28,717 nt of DNA from Saccoglossus kowalevskii (GCF_000003605.2 NW_003131855.1:5442-34158); one strand, 5' to 3'. Shown: positions 10,441 to 19,590, numbered from the stretch's first letter. Notes: generated by a model not told the origin, from the sequence alone. Program-made: numbers and translations.

Positions 10441-10698
10441 GATATTAACGAGTAGGGATTTAGAAGATCGCCCCCAGAGGCAATTTTTGTAATTATTTTG
10501 TTTTTAATTTCAAATGCTAAGGGCCACTGAAATATTAGTAGTTGAGGTGGGTAAAATAAAACAAATGCCAATAGTTTATTTCTCCCGCAATACAAAATCT
10601 AGATCATCAGAACTGGTATTATAAACACACATTATCGATATTTGAGTATTGTTGCATGACTTTGCTTTCGGTACTTCACATCACACAATAGTGTTAGA

Positions 10699-10733
10699 TT
10701 AATCATGGAGGTAATAATACCTCCATGGGTTAA
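10699..10733. repeat. TTAA-flanked perfect hairpin
   Basis: CATGGAGGTA and its exact inverse TACCTCCATG (10704-10713 and 10718-10727) enclose a 4-nt loop, and TTAA lies on both sides (10699-10702 and 10730-10733). It looks like the remnant of a very small TTAA-targeting foldback element or the termini of a deleted one. Confidence 0.6.
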
Positions 10734-11918
10734 TAATGTAAATATAGACAACCTTTAGAAGTGTGCCTACACTTATGCCAATTACTACTATAGGCACGTT
10801 CTATCGTTGTATTAAGCACTTTTCTGGCTACCTTATGCCTGAATCTGCCAGGGCCATAGCCGCCATATGTATGTATTGTCTAAACATTTCTGGCACAGAC
10901 GCAGAACCGTTGTCAGTAATGACAATTGTGCTTAATTTGTGATTAGGCACCATGCCCTTGATTTAGGCACAGACTAGCCTCCGTGATCTTTGCCAAACAA
11001 ACTGATTTTATCAATTTTAATGCATATAATAGAAAGTGGAAATGTTACTCTGCTTTGGTAAAAAGATTCTCGTTAAGAAAAAACAGTTACAAAGATATAG
11101 TGATCAACAGCCTTGGTTTTATACTGCAAATGAGATTATAATGTATTGTTTGCAGGACACAAGATAGTATTGGGTAAATCAAAAACACAGATACGCATAT
11201 GCATTATTTGTACGTACCAAAAACAACCGATGCATATGCATATTAGACAACTTCATTGTGTCATCGAACGAAAACTCACAAATACTGCTACTACAAAAAC
11301 AGCGTTTACATACCAGGAGTTCAATGTATTCTCCAACATACAGTACAAAACAACAATATTACATCTTACGACTGAAAACAACTGATTTTGACAAATTCAG
11401 AAGTATATTCAGAATAATTCATGTCAAAATGTATTCCATACGCACACAAATAAATGCTAATTTTCATAACTACCGATTGAGCGAGAATAATACAGGAAAA
11501 ACATTGTTATATTCTCTATATTATTGCATTTTATCAAGGCGTGGGATATATAAATAAAATATATAATAAAAACTAAAAACTAATATATTTATATAATAAT
11601 ATACTTATTATTTTGTGATTGATTTTTTTATTATTACATGCATCTTATTTTGTATAATTTTTACTATCGCCACCTTGTGGTTTTTCACGATTACCAACAT
11701 TTTAAAAAGACTGCAAGCAAATAAAAAGTAAGTTCAATAAAAAAATACACCAAATATTTTTTCAGTGTTTCTGATGCAAGATCCGTTGCATCAAACTTGC
11801 AATCTAATTCTTGTTTACGCTTTTGTTTGCTTAGTGACAATTATAGTGTTATACTGTAAAACATGTCTTTTTAGCTAGGATGTTAGTTTTAGCTAATTTA
11901 GCTAATCTGTAATTTCGC

Positions 11919-12001
11919 TAATTCAAGATTATCGCCAGAGTAGCATCATTCCTTATCTGCAGCTTGGATTGATACAACACTCTGGCGGTAATCACTTGAG
12001 T
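11919..12001. repeat. Foldback with GATTAYCGCCAGAGT arms
   Basis: GATTATCGCCAGAGT (11927-11941) pairs with ACTCTGGCGGTAATC (11979-11993), 14 of 15 bases. The pairing extends outward through TTCAAG/CTTGAG. The loop is about 37 nt. It is probably a miniature transposon relic. Confidence 0.6.
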
Positions 12002-12048
12002 CGTGAATCACTTTGTGAAAACAAAGTAAAGTAAATAACTGTCAATAT

Positions 12049-12065
12049 GCCACTAGATGGTGCTA
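12049..12065 (+). promoter_or_regulatory. CTCF-like motif
   Basis: GCCACTAGATGGTGCTA resembles the CTCF core CCACYAGRKGGCRCTA. One occurrence of a degenerate motif is weak evidence. Confidence 0.2.
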
Positions 12066-12544
12066 TTCAAATGAAACAGATACTAGTACTAAGTTCATCT
12101 TTTCCTTGACACAACACAGACTTTGGCAAGTACGGCAGTCAATAAAAAACTACAAGGCAATAAAAAAATGATTAACAGTAAAGTGGAAACAAATAATAAA
12201 AGTACATTTACAAATTACAAGATTCACTGTCCATTAACATGCGAAAAAAACATTACAATACACCTATAGTTATATTATGGGGTGCGGTGGTCTTATTTAA
12301 ATACAATGTTTAAAAAGATTGCGGTTATGCTAAGCCAGGAAGAGGTATTGCTGTCTCAAGTAGTTTATATAAATGTGGCCAATGCAATATTCATTGCAAT
12401 GTTTTTATTTTCTTTTATCATTATAAATTTGTCCTCTTCGGTCAAGAATTCGGTATTTTTATTTATTTTATAAATGTGAAACAACCAAACCGTATACTAC
12501 ACTAAAGTAACACAACCAGGAAATATACTAATAAAATATGTATG

Positions 12545-12695
12545 TTTAAAGCGGAGGGGTCGTCACCTGCGCACGCGCGGGAATTGAGACCCAAGTGACG
12601 ATAACAACACATGCTAAAAACGCAAAGGCTGTTTGTAAATAATGACACGCTAAGGCCATCTGACGCATGAGCAGGCGACGACTCCCCCGCTTTAA
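12545..12695 (+). mobile_element. Family A TTAA-flanked miniature inverted-repeat element
   Basis: This 151-bp element has TTTAAAGCGGAGGGGTCGTC at the left and the inverse TTAAAGCGGGGGAGTCGTCG at the right. Inverted repeats extend to CACCTGCGCACGCG on the left against GCCTGCTCATGCGTC on the right. The body has gaattgagacccaagtgacg and ataacaacacatgctaaaaa, shared with copies at 4915-5063 and 13722-13881. It has no coding capacity; the antisense open frame across it is an artefact. Confidence 0.88.
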
Positions 12696-13602
12696 TGTGA
12701 CCGTACAGGCCATGTTGTCCACCGATGAATAGCTTCAGTGACGTACAAAAGCAAACTGTGCTTAGTCGTGTCGCCCCTTCTGACAGACAACTCTCCCGGA
12801 AGTTTAAGATACGTTTCGCATGCGCGCGCATGTCGTTTTGGGGGTGTAAACTTGCATGCGTGATATTATGCTTCTAGGTGCACCAATCGTTGTCACAAAA
12901 AAAAATTTCCTTCTATCGACTATCAGCAAACTTTCACGTTTGTATTTTCAGTTATGACACAGCAGGAGTACGTTTGCACCACCCCAGTCTCGCAACTTCC
13001 GGGAAAGTGGTATATTTAGTTGAATCGCGCTCTCTAGTTGGTGAGAGAAAGTAAACCATGTTTAGTTAACTTATGCAGACGATCGTCATACACATGTACA
13101 TTAATTGTTTCTAACCAACGCGTGAAACTATGATATCAACACAAAAATAAATTGTTATAATATTTGCTTTCGAATAACAATAATAACATTTAGCGACTGG
13201 ACTAAATTGACAAGAAAATTACAGAAAATTGAGATGACAGGTATCAGTGAAGCGCATGTATATCAATGACTGTGATATAAACTGGAACAAATATACATTG
13301 TACACGTCTGTCACGTTATATCAGTGTTGTCTTCAATAAAATTCTGAATGTCATCTAAAAATATCCATTATGTGATTACGCATTACTCTGAACTCTGAAT
13401 GTATAACACTACATTATCTCACACTATGAGACGGCATGTTTGTTTGTTGCCAGACAGCCTTGTATCAGCTGTATACTCCGTAACCGATTTCGTGACAGGC
13501 CAGCGGGCAGGTTCATATAATAATTGAATTATTGATGCGCTGAAGAGGTGAACTGAAACGATTGCTTGTTGTATATAAGACGTGTGTCGCCAATCTATTT
13601 AG
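12696..13602. other. Non-coding stretch between elements
   Basis: I see no gene, RNA or strong repeat. CpG content rises here compared with the AT-rich DNA to the left. Short GC-rich palindromic bits (gcatgcgcgcgcatg at 12819-12833) may be transposon debris. Confidence 0.4.
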
Positions 13603-13727
13603 TTTAAAGGGCGGCAGTCGTCCTGTTCGATGTGAGACTCATAGCGACGTATACAACGCGTGCAAAATACATTGTCTATTTACATGAAATTCGAACACGC
13701 GCTGCGCGACGACCACCGCGCTTTAAA
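13603..13727 (+). mobile_element. Family B TTAA-flanked miniature inverted-repeat element
   Basis: This 125-bp element has ends TTTAAAGGGCGGCAGTCGTC and, inward from the right, TTTAAAGCGCGGTGGTCGTC. The body is gttcgatgtgagactcatag, cgacgtatacaacgcgtgca, aaatacattgtctatttaca and tgaaattcgaacacgcgctg. Its right TTTAAA (13722-13727) is also the left end of the adjoining family A copy. It serves as the best-preserved reference for family B in this window. Confidence 0.88.
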
Positions 13728-13881
13728 GCAGGAGGGTCGTCACCTGCGCACGCGCGGGAATTGAGTCCCAAGCGACGATAACAACACACGCTAAAACGCA
13801 AAGACTCAAGGGTAGACACTTGTTTGTAAAAAAATGACACGCTATGACCATCTGACGCGTGCGCAGGTGACGACTTCCCCG
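13722..13881 (+). mobile_element. Family A element, right end displaced by an inserted 397-bp element
   Basis: It starts TTTAAAGCAGGAGGGTCGTC and its body matches the 12545-12695 copy (gaattgagtcccaagcgacg, ataacaacacacgctaaaac). The right arm, gcgcaggtgacgacttccccg, stops at 13881 where another element begins. The missing end (cttccccgctt) resumes at 14279-14289 after the insertion, so this copy is split. Confidence 0.85.
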
Positions 13882-14278
13882 CCCGGGGGGTCACTGTATA
13901 TTAAAACCTTACACCATGGGCATTCTTGCTAAAAAAAATAATAGGCACCTAGGGCTGGCAGCACATTGGCAAACTACTAGTATACCCCTATTATGGGCGC
14001 AATGTAAATTTAGTAACCCCCCCAGAGCATATTGAAGAAAAAACACCCCTATTGCAACTCCTAGGGCGGTGTATGGGAGTGGTTGTTGCAAGAGATCTAC
14101 TGCGGGCGCAGCAGCCCTGTGGGTTTATTCCTGGCGGCCTATTGCAGATATTAGCATTTTAAAGGGGCCTATTTGCCTCCCGTGCGGGCCCGCTTTAGAA
14201 GGTGAAAAACACCGCCCTTTCCCGCTAAATTTGGAACGCACATGGTGTAGTAACGGCATATAGAGTGACCCCCCCGGG
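13882..14278 (+). mobile_element. 397-bp element with 8-bp target-site duplication (hAT- or P-like MITE)
   Basis: The terminal inverted repeats are CCCGGGGGGTCACTGTATAT on the left and CCCGGGGGGGTCACTCTATA on the right strand, both continuing to TACACCATG about 40 bp inside. The direct repeat CTTCCCCG occurs immediately outside both ends (13874-13881 and 14279-14286). Eight-base duplications are known for the hAT and P superfamilies. No transposase frame is present; the small open frames on both strands are chance. The insertion lies in the right terminus of a family A element. Confidence 0.88.
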
Positions 14279-14289
14279 CTTCCCCGCTT
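14279..14289 (+). mobile_element. Displaced right tip of the family A element
   Basis: CTTCCCCGCTT continues the family A right end (expected cttccccgctttaaa) after the 397-bp insertion. The first 8 bases are the duplicated target. The terminal TTTAAA is decayed (ttgaag). Confidence 0.7.
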
Positions 14290-15158
14290 GAAGCGCGTCG
14301 CTTTAACTAGTCGGTATACCGAGTATTGTAACTCTGACATACCCATCCGTTTTATGGCTCGTCATCGTTAAATCTGGGCCTCGGCGGAATTCTGACATAA
14401 TATCTACAAAGTCACAGCCCGGAATAGACCCCTAAATTTGGACGGTTATTTTGAATGAATTTTATATGACTGGTACTTTCAAGACAGAGTCCACTTCCCG
14501 TTATGTATTGTCTGTATTGTGTATAATCTGCCACTGGAACTGCACCAACGCTGTACTCGCTACCATCGATTGGCAGTTAATGTTGTTGCTAGGCAGCAGT
14601 TATTACGGAGATAATATAATAATCCACTACTTCAATATTTGATTCATTGACACTCTTCATGTTGATATATCTTGTAATATGAGGTAATAATTATACGCGA
14701 TTTAGAGTTGTTTTTTATTTAAATAGCGCCAGCAGTGGTATCTACACGACTATATTGTAACCCACCCACCCCCCACCCCCACTAAAAAAAAGAAAACACA
14801 TATAGGCAGTCGTTCATTTGCCACCTCTCTCACTCACTCCCCTTTATTTTTTAATAGTACACACGTTCCCGGGTGACAACCTCGGCTTCTAAACCGTCAA
14901 CAAAACAATTTGTTACACTATAGAATTAAGACCAACAACCATTTGAAGATGCATTTAGATCCCACTTCGCAAACATCACTACCAGGACAAGCTAAAGCAT
15001 AAAATAAAATGTGTAAAAATGATGTTGTTTTGGTTGAGTAGATAACCTGCTCTAACCTTTCAGCGTATTTTATTTTTAGAGTACTGAAGGTTTTTATCTG
15101 TTCGGCAAGCTTATCTACAATGTGATCGATCTTCGTGGGCGAACACAGCCTCATATAC
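14290..15158. other. Non-coding stretch
   Basis: No gene can be supported. A C-rich run (cccacccaccccccaccccc, 14761-14780) stands out. At about 14868-14897 the words gggtgacaacctcgg and ttctaaa faintly resemble a decayed family A end. A minus-strand frame (14918-15154) has a plausible helical start but no recognisable domain. Confidence 0.4.
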
Positions 15159-15228
15159 TGCGTTTACACGACAGCATTTTATCGGAGCCCCACGGCTCTA
15201 ACCAGCAAAAATGACCGTGTATACGCGT
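15159..15228. repeat. Short foldback element with GGAGCC/GGCTC centre
   Basis: TGCGTTTACACGA at the left pairs imperfectly with CCGTGTATACGCG at the right. Inside, GCATTTTATCGGAGCC faces GGCTCTAACCAGC. A second GC-rich palindromic bit (cggctcgagccaagttcggc) follows directly. It is probably a miniature transposon; no clear target duplication was found. Confidence 0.5.
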
Positions 15229-15350
15229 TCGGCTCGAGCCAAGTTCGGCTCCAATAAACTCTCGGGATTGAGCTCTGATAGGATACCCAGTGTTCGCATT
15301 GTTCACAAATCTAACTCAACAATCTACACAATTTATTGTGCAGATATTAG

Positions 15351-15741
15351 TCACGTGATCTCACAACTAAATCAATTTGGATATCAGTAAAAGTGCATTA
15401 CTAAGTTGCAATAACGCTTCATTGAACCATACAAGTCAATAATTGTACAAGGAATCAGTGCCCTGGCTGCAGTTCAAATTTGCGATCGACGTGGAAGACA
15501 TTGCGCGGTGAATCTGGCTCCGCAAGTAGGTCACGTGTCTGATTCTTAAACATGACTTGAGTTTGACATGGATAATGGCTGCCATTTTGTTTTTATGAAT
15601 ACGCCCGTTTCTTCTTAGCAGTTTCATTGAACATAATAACATTATACTATAGGGCTACAATATTCGGACACAACATGCTCAACAATCCGTCTGTGCCTCA
15701 TAAACAAGTTAGCAAGTGACGCTGGGTGTAATATCACGTGA
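15351..15741. promoter_or_regulatory. Cluster of CACGTG E-boxes
   Basis: TCACGTGA palindromes occur at 15351-15358 and 15734-15741, and GTCACGTG at about 15532-15539. The 15350 site extends to GTCACGTGAT, close to the CLEAR motif GTCACGTGAC known from vertebrate lysosomal genes. The sites lie about 5 kb upstream of the minus-strand membrane-protein gene; any link is speculative. Confidence 0.25.
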
Positions 15742-15837
15742 TTGCGAGGGATATGATATTGATATGCTCGACATTTGATCGAACAAGACCCAAACAAGTT
15801 GGAGATGTCTTCGCATTATGAGCAACTCACACGATGC

Positions 15838-16090
15838 ATACACGTGTGCCCAAAACCGGGTTGGAGACAGCTTTATAGTTAAGCCGTCGTTGAAACACGT
15901 GTGAACAAGATAAGCCGGCGCCACGTCGATTTAGTTTAAGACGGCCTAAAGTGGCAAGTTTCGACCCGTATTTACAGAAACGGTTTTAGCACGTCGGAAC
16001 AATAACGCCGTCTTAAAAGCACGCCCTCAATGTCAGCCTCGCTCTCAGGTCCAAGTTAGTCAAGCCGGCTCTGTGGCACACGTGTGAACA
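15838..16090. repeat. Long imperfect inverted repeat, probable foldback element
   Basis: Outer arms are ACACGTGTGCCCAAAACCGG (15839 onward) and, inward from the right, ACACGTGTGCCACAGAGCCG. An inner exact pair is TTTAAGACGGC (15935-15945) and GCCGTCTTAAA (16007-16017). Another acacgtgtgaac lies at about 15894-15905. The arrangement suggests one element of about 250 bp or two overlapping ones. Confidence 0.5.
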
Positions 16091-16095
16091 CGGCA

Positions 16096-16190
16096 TATGA
16101 GTCTTTTGCGACGTAAACAACCCGTGTTTATTACGTTATTTGTTTACATGGACTTGAACGCGCACTGCGTGACGGCTGGGGCGCGTTGCG
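16096..16190 (+). mobile_element. Diverged family B element, ends lost
   Basis: The order tatgagtcttttgcgacgta, aacaacccgtg, ttatttgtttacatggactt, gaacgcgcactgcgtgacgg follows the 13603-13727 body. Neither TTTAAA terminus remains. It directly follows the 15838-16090 inverted repeat. Confidence 0.65.
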
Positions 16191-16789
16191 TTGTTTCGAA
16201 TCTGTATATCTTGTTGATTTGTTTGTGGTGGGTCACACTTTGATTTTCATTTTTGCCTACCTTACTTGTATTTCTTATCAGAGACAATGCCTGGACAAAG
16301 GTGTCATCTTTTCTATTCATAACCAGAAGCAGTGACACTGTTCGTCACATTTTGGTGGTATTTCCGCTATTTTACGATTAGTATTATTTCAATGTCCACC
16401 CACTGTATAACAATTTCTATGAATAAAAATATATAAATTCTATAAAACTGAACGTTCAAACATTGAATGAGTCTGTCGCGTCGTGGATAAACAAAATTTT
16501 CTCTTTGAACCAGATTAGCATCCACGATATTGCTTATAATAAGCCCGGCGAGAGAAGCAATATCTTGTGTGGAACGTACCTATAGACGCATTATGGAACT
16601 GATTTCAAGTCATTATCCACTCGCATTTACGAATGGGTTATTTCTTGTAAATGACAGACCGGTGACATCAAAGATGAATACACGAATGGACGTACAAACG
16701 AAGCGAAAACGTTCTTTAATATTGGAAAATGTAGTTAGCTCTGAAGGAAATGAAATAAAACAGTGTTAATGACAAAATTGTCTTGACTG
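16191..16789 (+). other. Non-coding or retroposed stretch before a poly(A) tract
   Basis: A short plus-strand open frame (first ATG at 16530) ends in TAA at 16767-16769. An AATAAA signal at 16754-16759 overlaps its last codons, and a run of 32 A begins at 16790. This is the layout of a reverse-transcribed, polyadenylated RNA, but I recognise no protein or SINE promoter, and no convincing target duplication was found. Confidence 0.35.

Positions 16790-16821
<32 letters not shown>
16790..16821 (+). repeat. Poly(A) tract (32 A)
   Basis: The uninterrupted run of A starts 31 bases after the end of AATAAA (16754-16759), the normal distance from signal to cleavage site. This suggests the tail of a retroposed transcript rather than a simple microsatellite. 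Confidence 0.6.
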
Positions 16822-16822
<1 letters not shown>

Positions 16823-16925
16823 GGTTTCAATGGACGTCGATCATAGTTTTAAATGGAACTGAAAAAATAAACATCTATGCAGTGGAAAGCATTTTTTTTT
16901 TCGAAATCGACAGTTCCGCTAATAG

Positions 16926-17059
16926 TTAAAGCGCGGTGGTCGTCGCGCGGCGCGTGTTCAATTTCATGTAAATAAACAATGTATTTTACACGCGTTGTAT
17001 ACGTCGCTATGAGTCCCATATCGAAAGAGGACGCGGCACGACGAACTGTCGCCCTTTAA
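16926..17059 (-). mobile_element. Family B TTAA-flanked miniature inverted-repeat element
   Basis: The ends are TTAAAGCGCGGTGGTCGTCG and, inward from the right, TTAAAGGGCGACAGTTCGTC. The body (atttcatgtaaataaacaat, cgcgttgtatacgtcgctat, gagtcccatatcgaa) is the reverse complement of the copy at 13603-13727. TTAA bounds both sides. Confidence 0.88.
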
Positions 17060-17933
17060 AAGTGATATAATTATTTCCGACACATTAAAACTATACGATC
17101 GAAGCCAATCAACTGAATTGACGCATCGGAAAATCGAGCATTAAACGAGTCAGAAGTTTATGATAGTGTTTACTCGTAGTTATAACTACAGTCTAAAAAT
17201 AAATCAGATATACCAATTACGGGGAATTCAACTCGAGTTTGCGTCATTTATGTTTCATTCGCGTGAGTGCTTCACTTGTCCGGTGTATTGTCCCCGATGA
17301 ATTGAGACACTCTCTCGCTGTGTGTCTTGAAATCAAGAATCCCGATACGCAACTTTGAAATAGTATGTACTCCGCCAATTACAACAATTGACCGGCGTTA
17401 TGCGAGTCACTGTGATAAACGAACTGTGCGTTTGAATAGGCGGCGAAAAGACTTATGGCTTGGTGATTTAAACTATGACGCTCTCGCCTAACTTATTTAT
17501 TTATTTTTTTGTAAAACCCAAGATAACTAACGTATTATGTTGTTTGTCTGGGCTATACACCGTGACTTCGTACGATATTACATAAAATCGGAACATAGAT
17601 GCCTGCTTTCAAGAAAACATACGCCCAATGACGCAAGCTGGATGACAATGGAATATTAAAATTAAACTAATATTCTGCTGTCATATGTAATATTTCCCCG
17701 GCCAACACACCTTAGCGAAGGTCGCCGGTTTGTTGTTTGTTGTCGGCGTTATTTTTTTAATTCTGATACGCAAGTTATAGAAACATTTTGTTTTTGTGTT
17801 TTATTCATTTTATTTCTATTTGACAGCGAATCAAATAAATGTTGTTTACACTCCGGTCACTGTGTCGTTGTGTTAATTACAATACACTGGCCGCCGCTAA
17901 ATGGGCGTTACAGTTAAATATACATACAATCAG
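17060..17933. other. Non-coding, CpG-rich stretch
   Basis: I see no gene or strong repeat. The sequence is richer in CpG than the left third of the window. All open frames are short. Confidence 0.4.
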
Positions 17934-17943
17934 AATCTACAGG

Positions 17944-18127
17944 CAATCTGATTAAAATAAGATTCTGTTTTTTTTTTGTTTTTTTTTTTTTTTAAATAAT
18001 ATCATTCATATTTTATCATATATTAAAAAACTAATAGAATATATGAAAAAAATATTAATGATATTATTTTAACAAAAAAAAAAACAAAAAAAAAAGCCCA
18101 AACTAGGATCTTATTTTAATCAGATTG
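17944..18127. mobile_element. 184-bp foldback element with 10-bp target duplication (Mutator-like MITE)
   Basis: The ends are exact inverted repeats, CAATCTGATTAAAATAAGAT and its complement (17944-17963 and 18108-18127). Further inside, T-rich and A-rich runs and AAATAATATCATTCATATTTT against AATATTAATGATATTATTTT continue the pairing, so almost the whole element folds into one hairpin. AATCTACAGG is repeated directly outside both ends (17934-17943 and 18128-18137). A 9-11-bp duplication is known for Mutator-like elements. It has no coding content. Confidence 0.88.
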
Positions 18128-18137
18128 AATCTACAGG

Positions 18138-18451
18138 TGTCCACACGCCATTTGTTCTTTCACATTGAATCTAGTCTTTTCTCGCCACCGAGGTTACGCA
18201 GCGTTCATTGAACCACGTAAGACGGGGGTGTCCAAATATCATTAGGGCTATTGATTTATATGAGTACATCAATTGATACTGAGAACAATCACTACTCTGT
18301 GCGAGCAACCTCGTGAATATAATATGCACATTTTTTTTTTTATTTTAATAGTATTTAATATTTGTAACTGCGCTACTTCGCCCGCTAGTTGTCACGGAAT
18401 ACTGCGATTAGTTTATTGTTACCATGGTGATTTAGTCACTGAAATCCTCAC
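18138..18451. other. Non-coding stretch
   Basis: I see no supported gene. A T-rich run at about 18330-18341 is the only simple repeat. Confidence 0.35.
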
Positions 18452-18539
18452 AATCACGAACGCCTGATCGGTCCGCTAAAAGAAGCTTAGGGTATTTTGA
18501 AATCGCGAACGCATGATCGGCCAGCTAAAAGAGGCTAGA
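18452..18539 (+). repeat. Two-copy tandem repeat, 49-bp period
   Basis: The segment aatcacgaacgcctgatcgg with tccgctaaaagaagctta at 18452 recurs with about seven changes at 18501 (aatcgcgaacgcatgatcgg, ccagctaaaagaggctag). The 11-bp spacer is not conserved. It is a local duplication of moderate age. Confidence 0.75.
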
Positions 18540-19240
18540 TTAATTGCGTAATGAGGTAAATAGTTATTGGCGTAGCAAGTTGACAACATGATCGATCAAA
18601 CATTATCGTGTCGGTTGTTGTTATGGGGGTCTTTGTGTGGGGGAAAATGAGAGGGCAGCTTGGGGCAGTTGTTGAAAAAAACAAAACGAATAACCCATTT
18701 TGTGATGTACAAAGAAAGCGATCAATAAATGGGTTTTAAATGGGGGCATTGTGGAATCAGACTGACGTATCAGGAAAATGTATCCGAATAGGATCTCATA
18801 CGCGTACAAAATTATGTTTTGATAAATCGTAACTAGATCCAAATAATTGTCGTTAAGTTTGAGGTAATGACGCGTTAACCGTCACAAAGTGTACAACGCC
18901 ACGGCAGATTGAAATACGGGGACAATCAATACTCGGACAAACAACCCACTGTCTAAATTTGGTCGGAGAATGTTAACTCAAGACATATCGAGCTTGCATT
19001 CAGTGCCTGTGATTAAGTCAATAGAACAGTCCCTCTTATACAGGTATACAGTGGCATAGTATATACCCACGTTGGGTTTCCACGGAAGCCATTGTGTCTT
19101 TGCACCCAGCCTCGTTTGCTTGCTCGAAAATGTTCTCTCATGGACGCCTGACTCTGTCACCAAAAGAACTGTTTACTGCCCTGCCGAAAGAAAGGTATTT
19201 AGAATCCCTAGGCAATTATAAACCAGATGGGTATTGTCCA
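18540..19240. other. Non-coding upstream region of the plus-strand gene
   Basis: I see no supported gene or RNA. Short minus-strand frames across it lack recognisable features. Confidence 0.35.
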
Positions 19241-19304
19241 CTCCGATTTGAATAATTATCGCCCGCCTAAGGCGTCCATTAACGCCTGCGTATTATAATC
19301 GGAG
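19241..19304. repeat. Small foldback about 290 bp upstream of the 393-aa gene
   Basis: CTCCGATTTGAATAATTATC pairs imperfectly with the complement of TATTATAATCGGAG. The centre GCCTAAGGCGTCCATTAACGCC holds a second GGCG/CGCC pair. It may be a miniature element or a structured upstream region. Confidence 0.45.
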
Positions 19305-19590
19305 CCCCCAGCTATCGTTAGATGTGCCGGTATGTAAAGTTTATAATGCAACGCAACCAAACACACTGAATGGAACTGAGTAGCTGGTCACAATCACTGC
19401 ACAAATGGTTGGCAAAACTGGACATGTCTGTCGGACATTTTAGATTCCTCCGTCTCCGTGTAGGATTATATTGAGCGTAGATACTTATTGGCGAAGGATA
19501 GAACATTTGCCGGTCGAATTCACTGGTTGCTGTAACCCAGTTGTTAATATGGTTCTTTGAGTGCGAGTTTGTATAATAATAGTCTATAGT

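Larger units (their letters stand above)
10441..12544. other. Upstream non-coding region with small foldbacks
   Basis: There is no supported gene. The region contains the 10699-10733 hairpin, the foldback around 11919-12001 and a CTCF-like word at 12049-12065. Between 11140 and 12540 the DNA is very AT-rich and gives several short chance frames with biased Ile/Asn/Lys/Tyr composition. Confidence 0.5.

Noticed and set aside
12282-12473. 63-codon hydrophobic plus-strand frame
   Set aside because: Hydrophobic runs arise readily from T-rich DNA; no start context, splice sites or conservation clue.
12502-12831. 109-codon minus-strand frame
   Set aside because: It runs across the family A element and similar frames appear in the copy at 13676-13894, so it reflects the repeat, not a gene.
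14069-14346. Open frames on both strands within the 397-bp element
   Set aside because: They are short, overlap each other, and lie inside a non-autonomous element with no transposase similarity.
14918-15154. Minus-strand frame with a helical-looking start (KIDHIVDKLAEQIK...)
   Set aside because: The only donor-like site after it (CAG|GTTATC) is weak, the rest of the frame looks random, and no family is recognised.
16530-16769. Plus-strand frame as an ordinary gene or terminal exon
   Set aside because: No recognisable domain; the upstream acceptor is only plausible. It is kept only as a possible retroposed 3' end.
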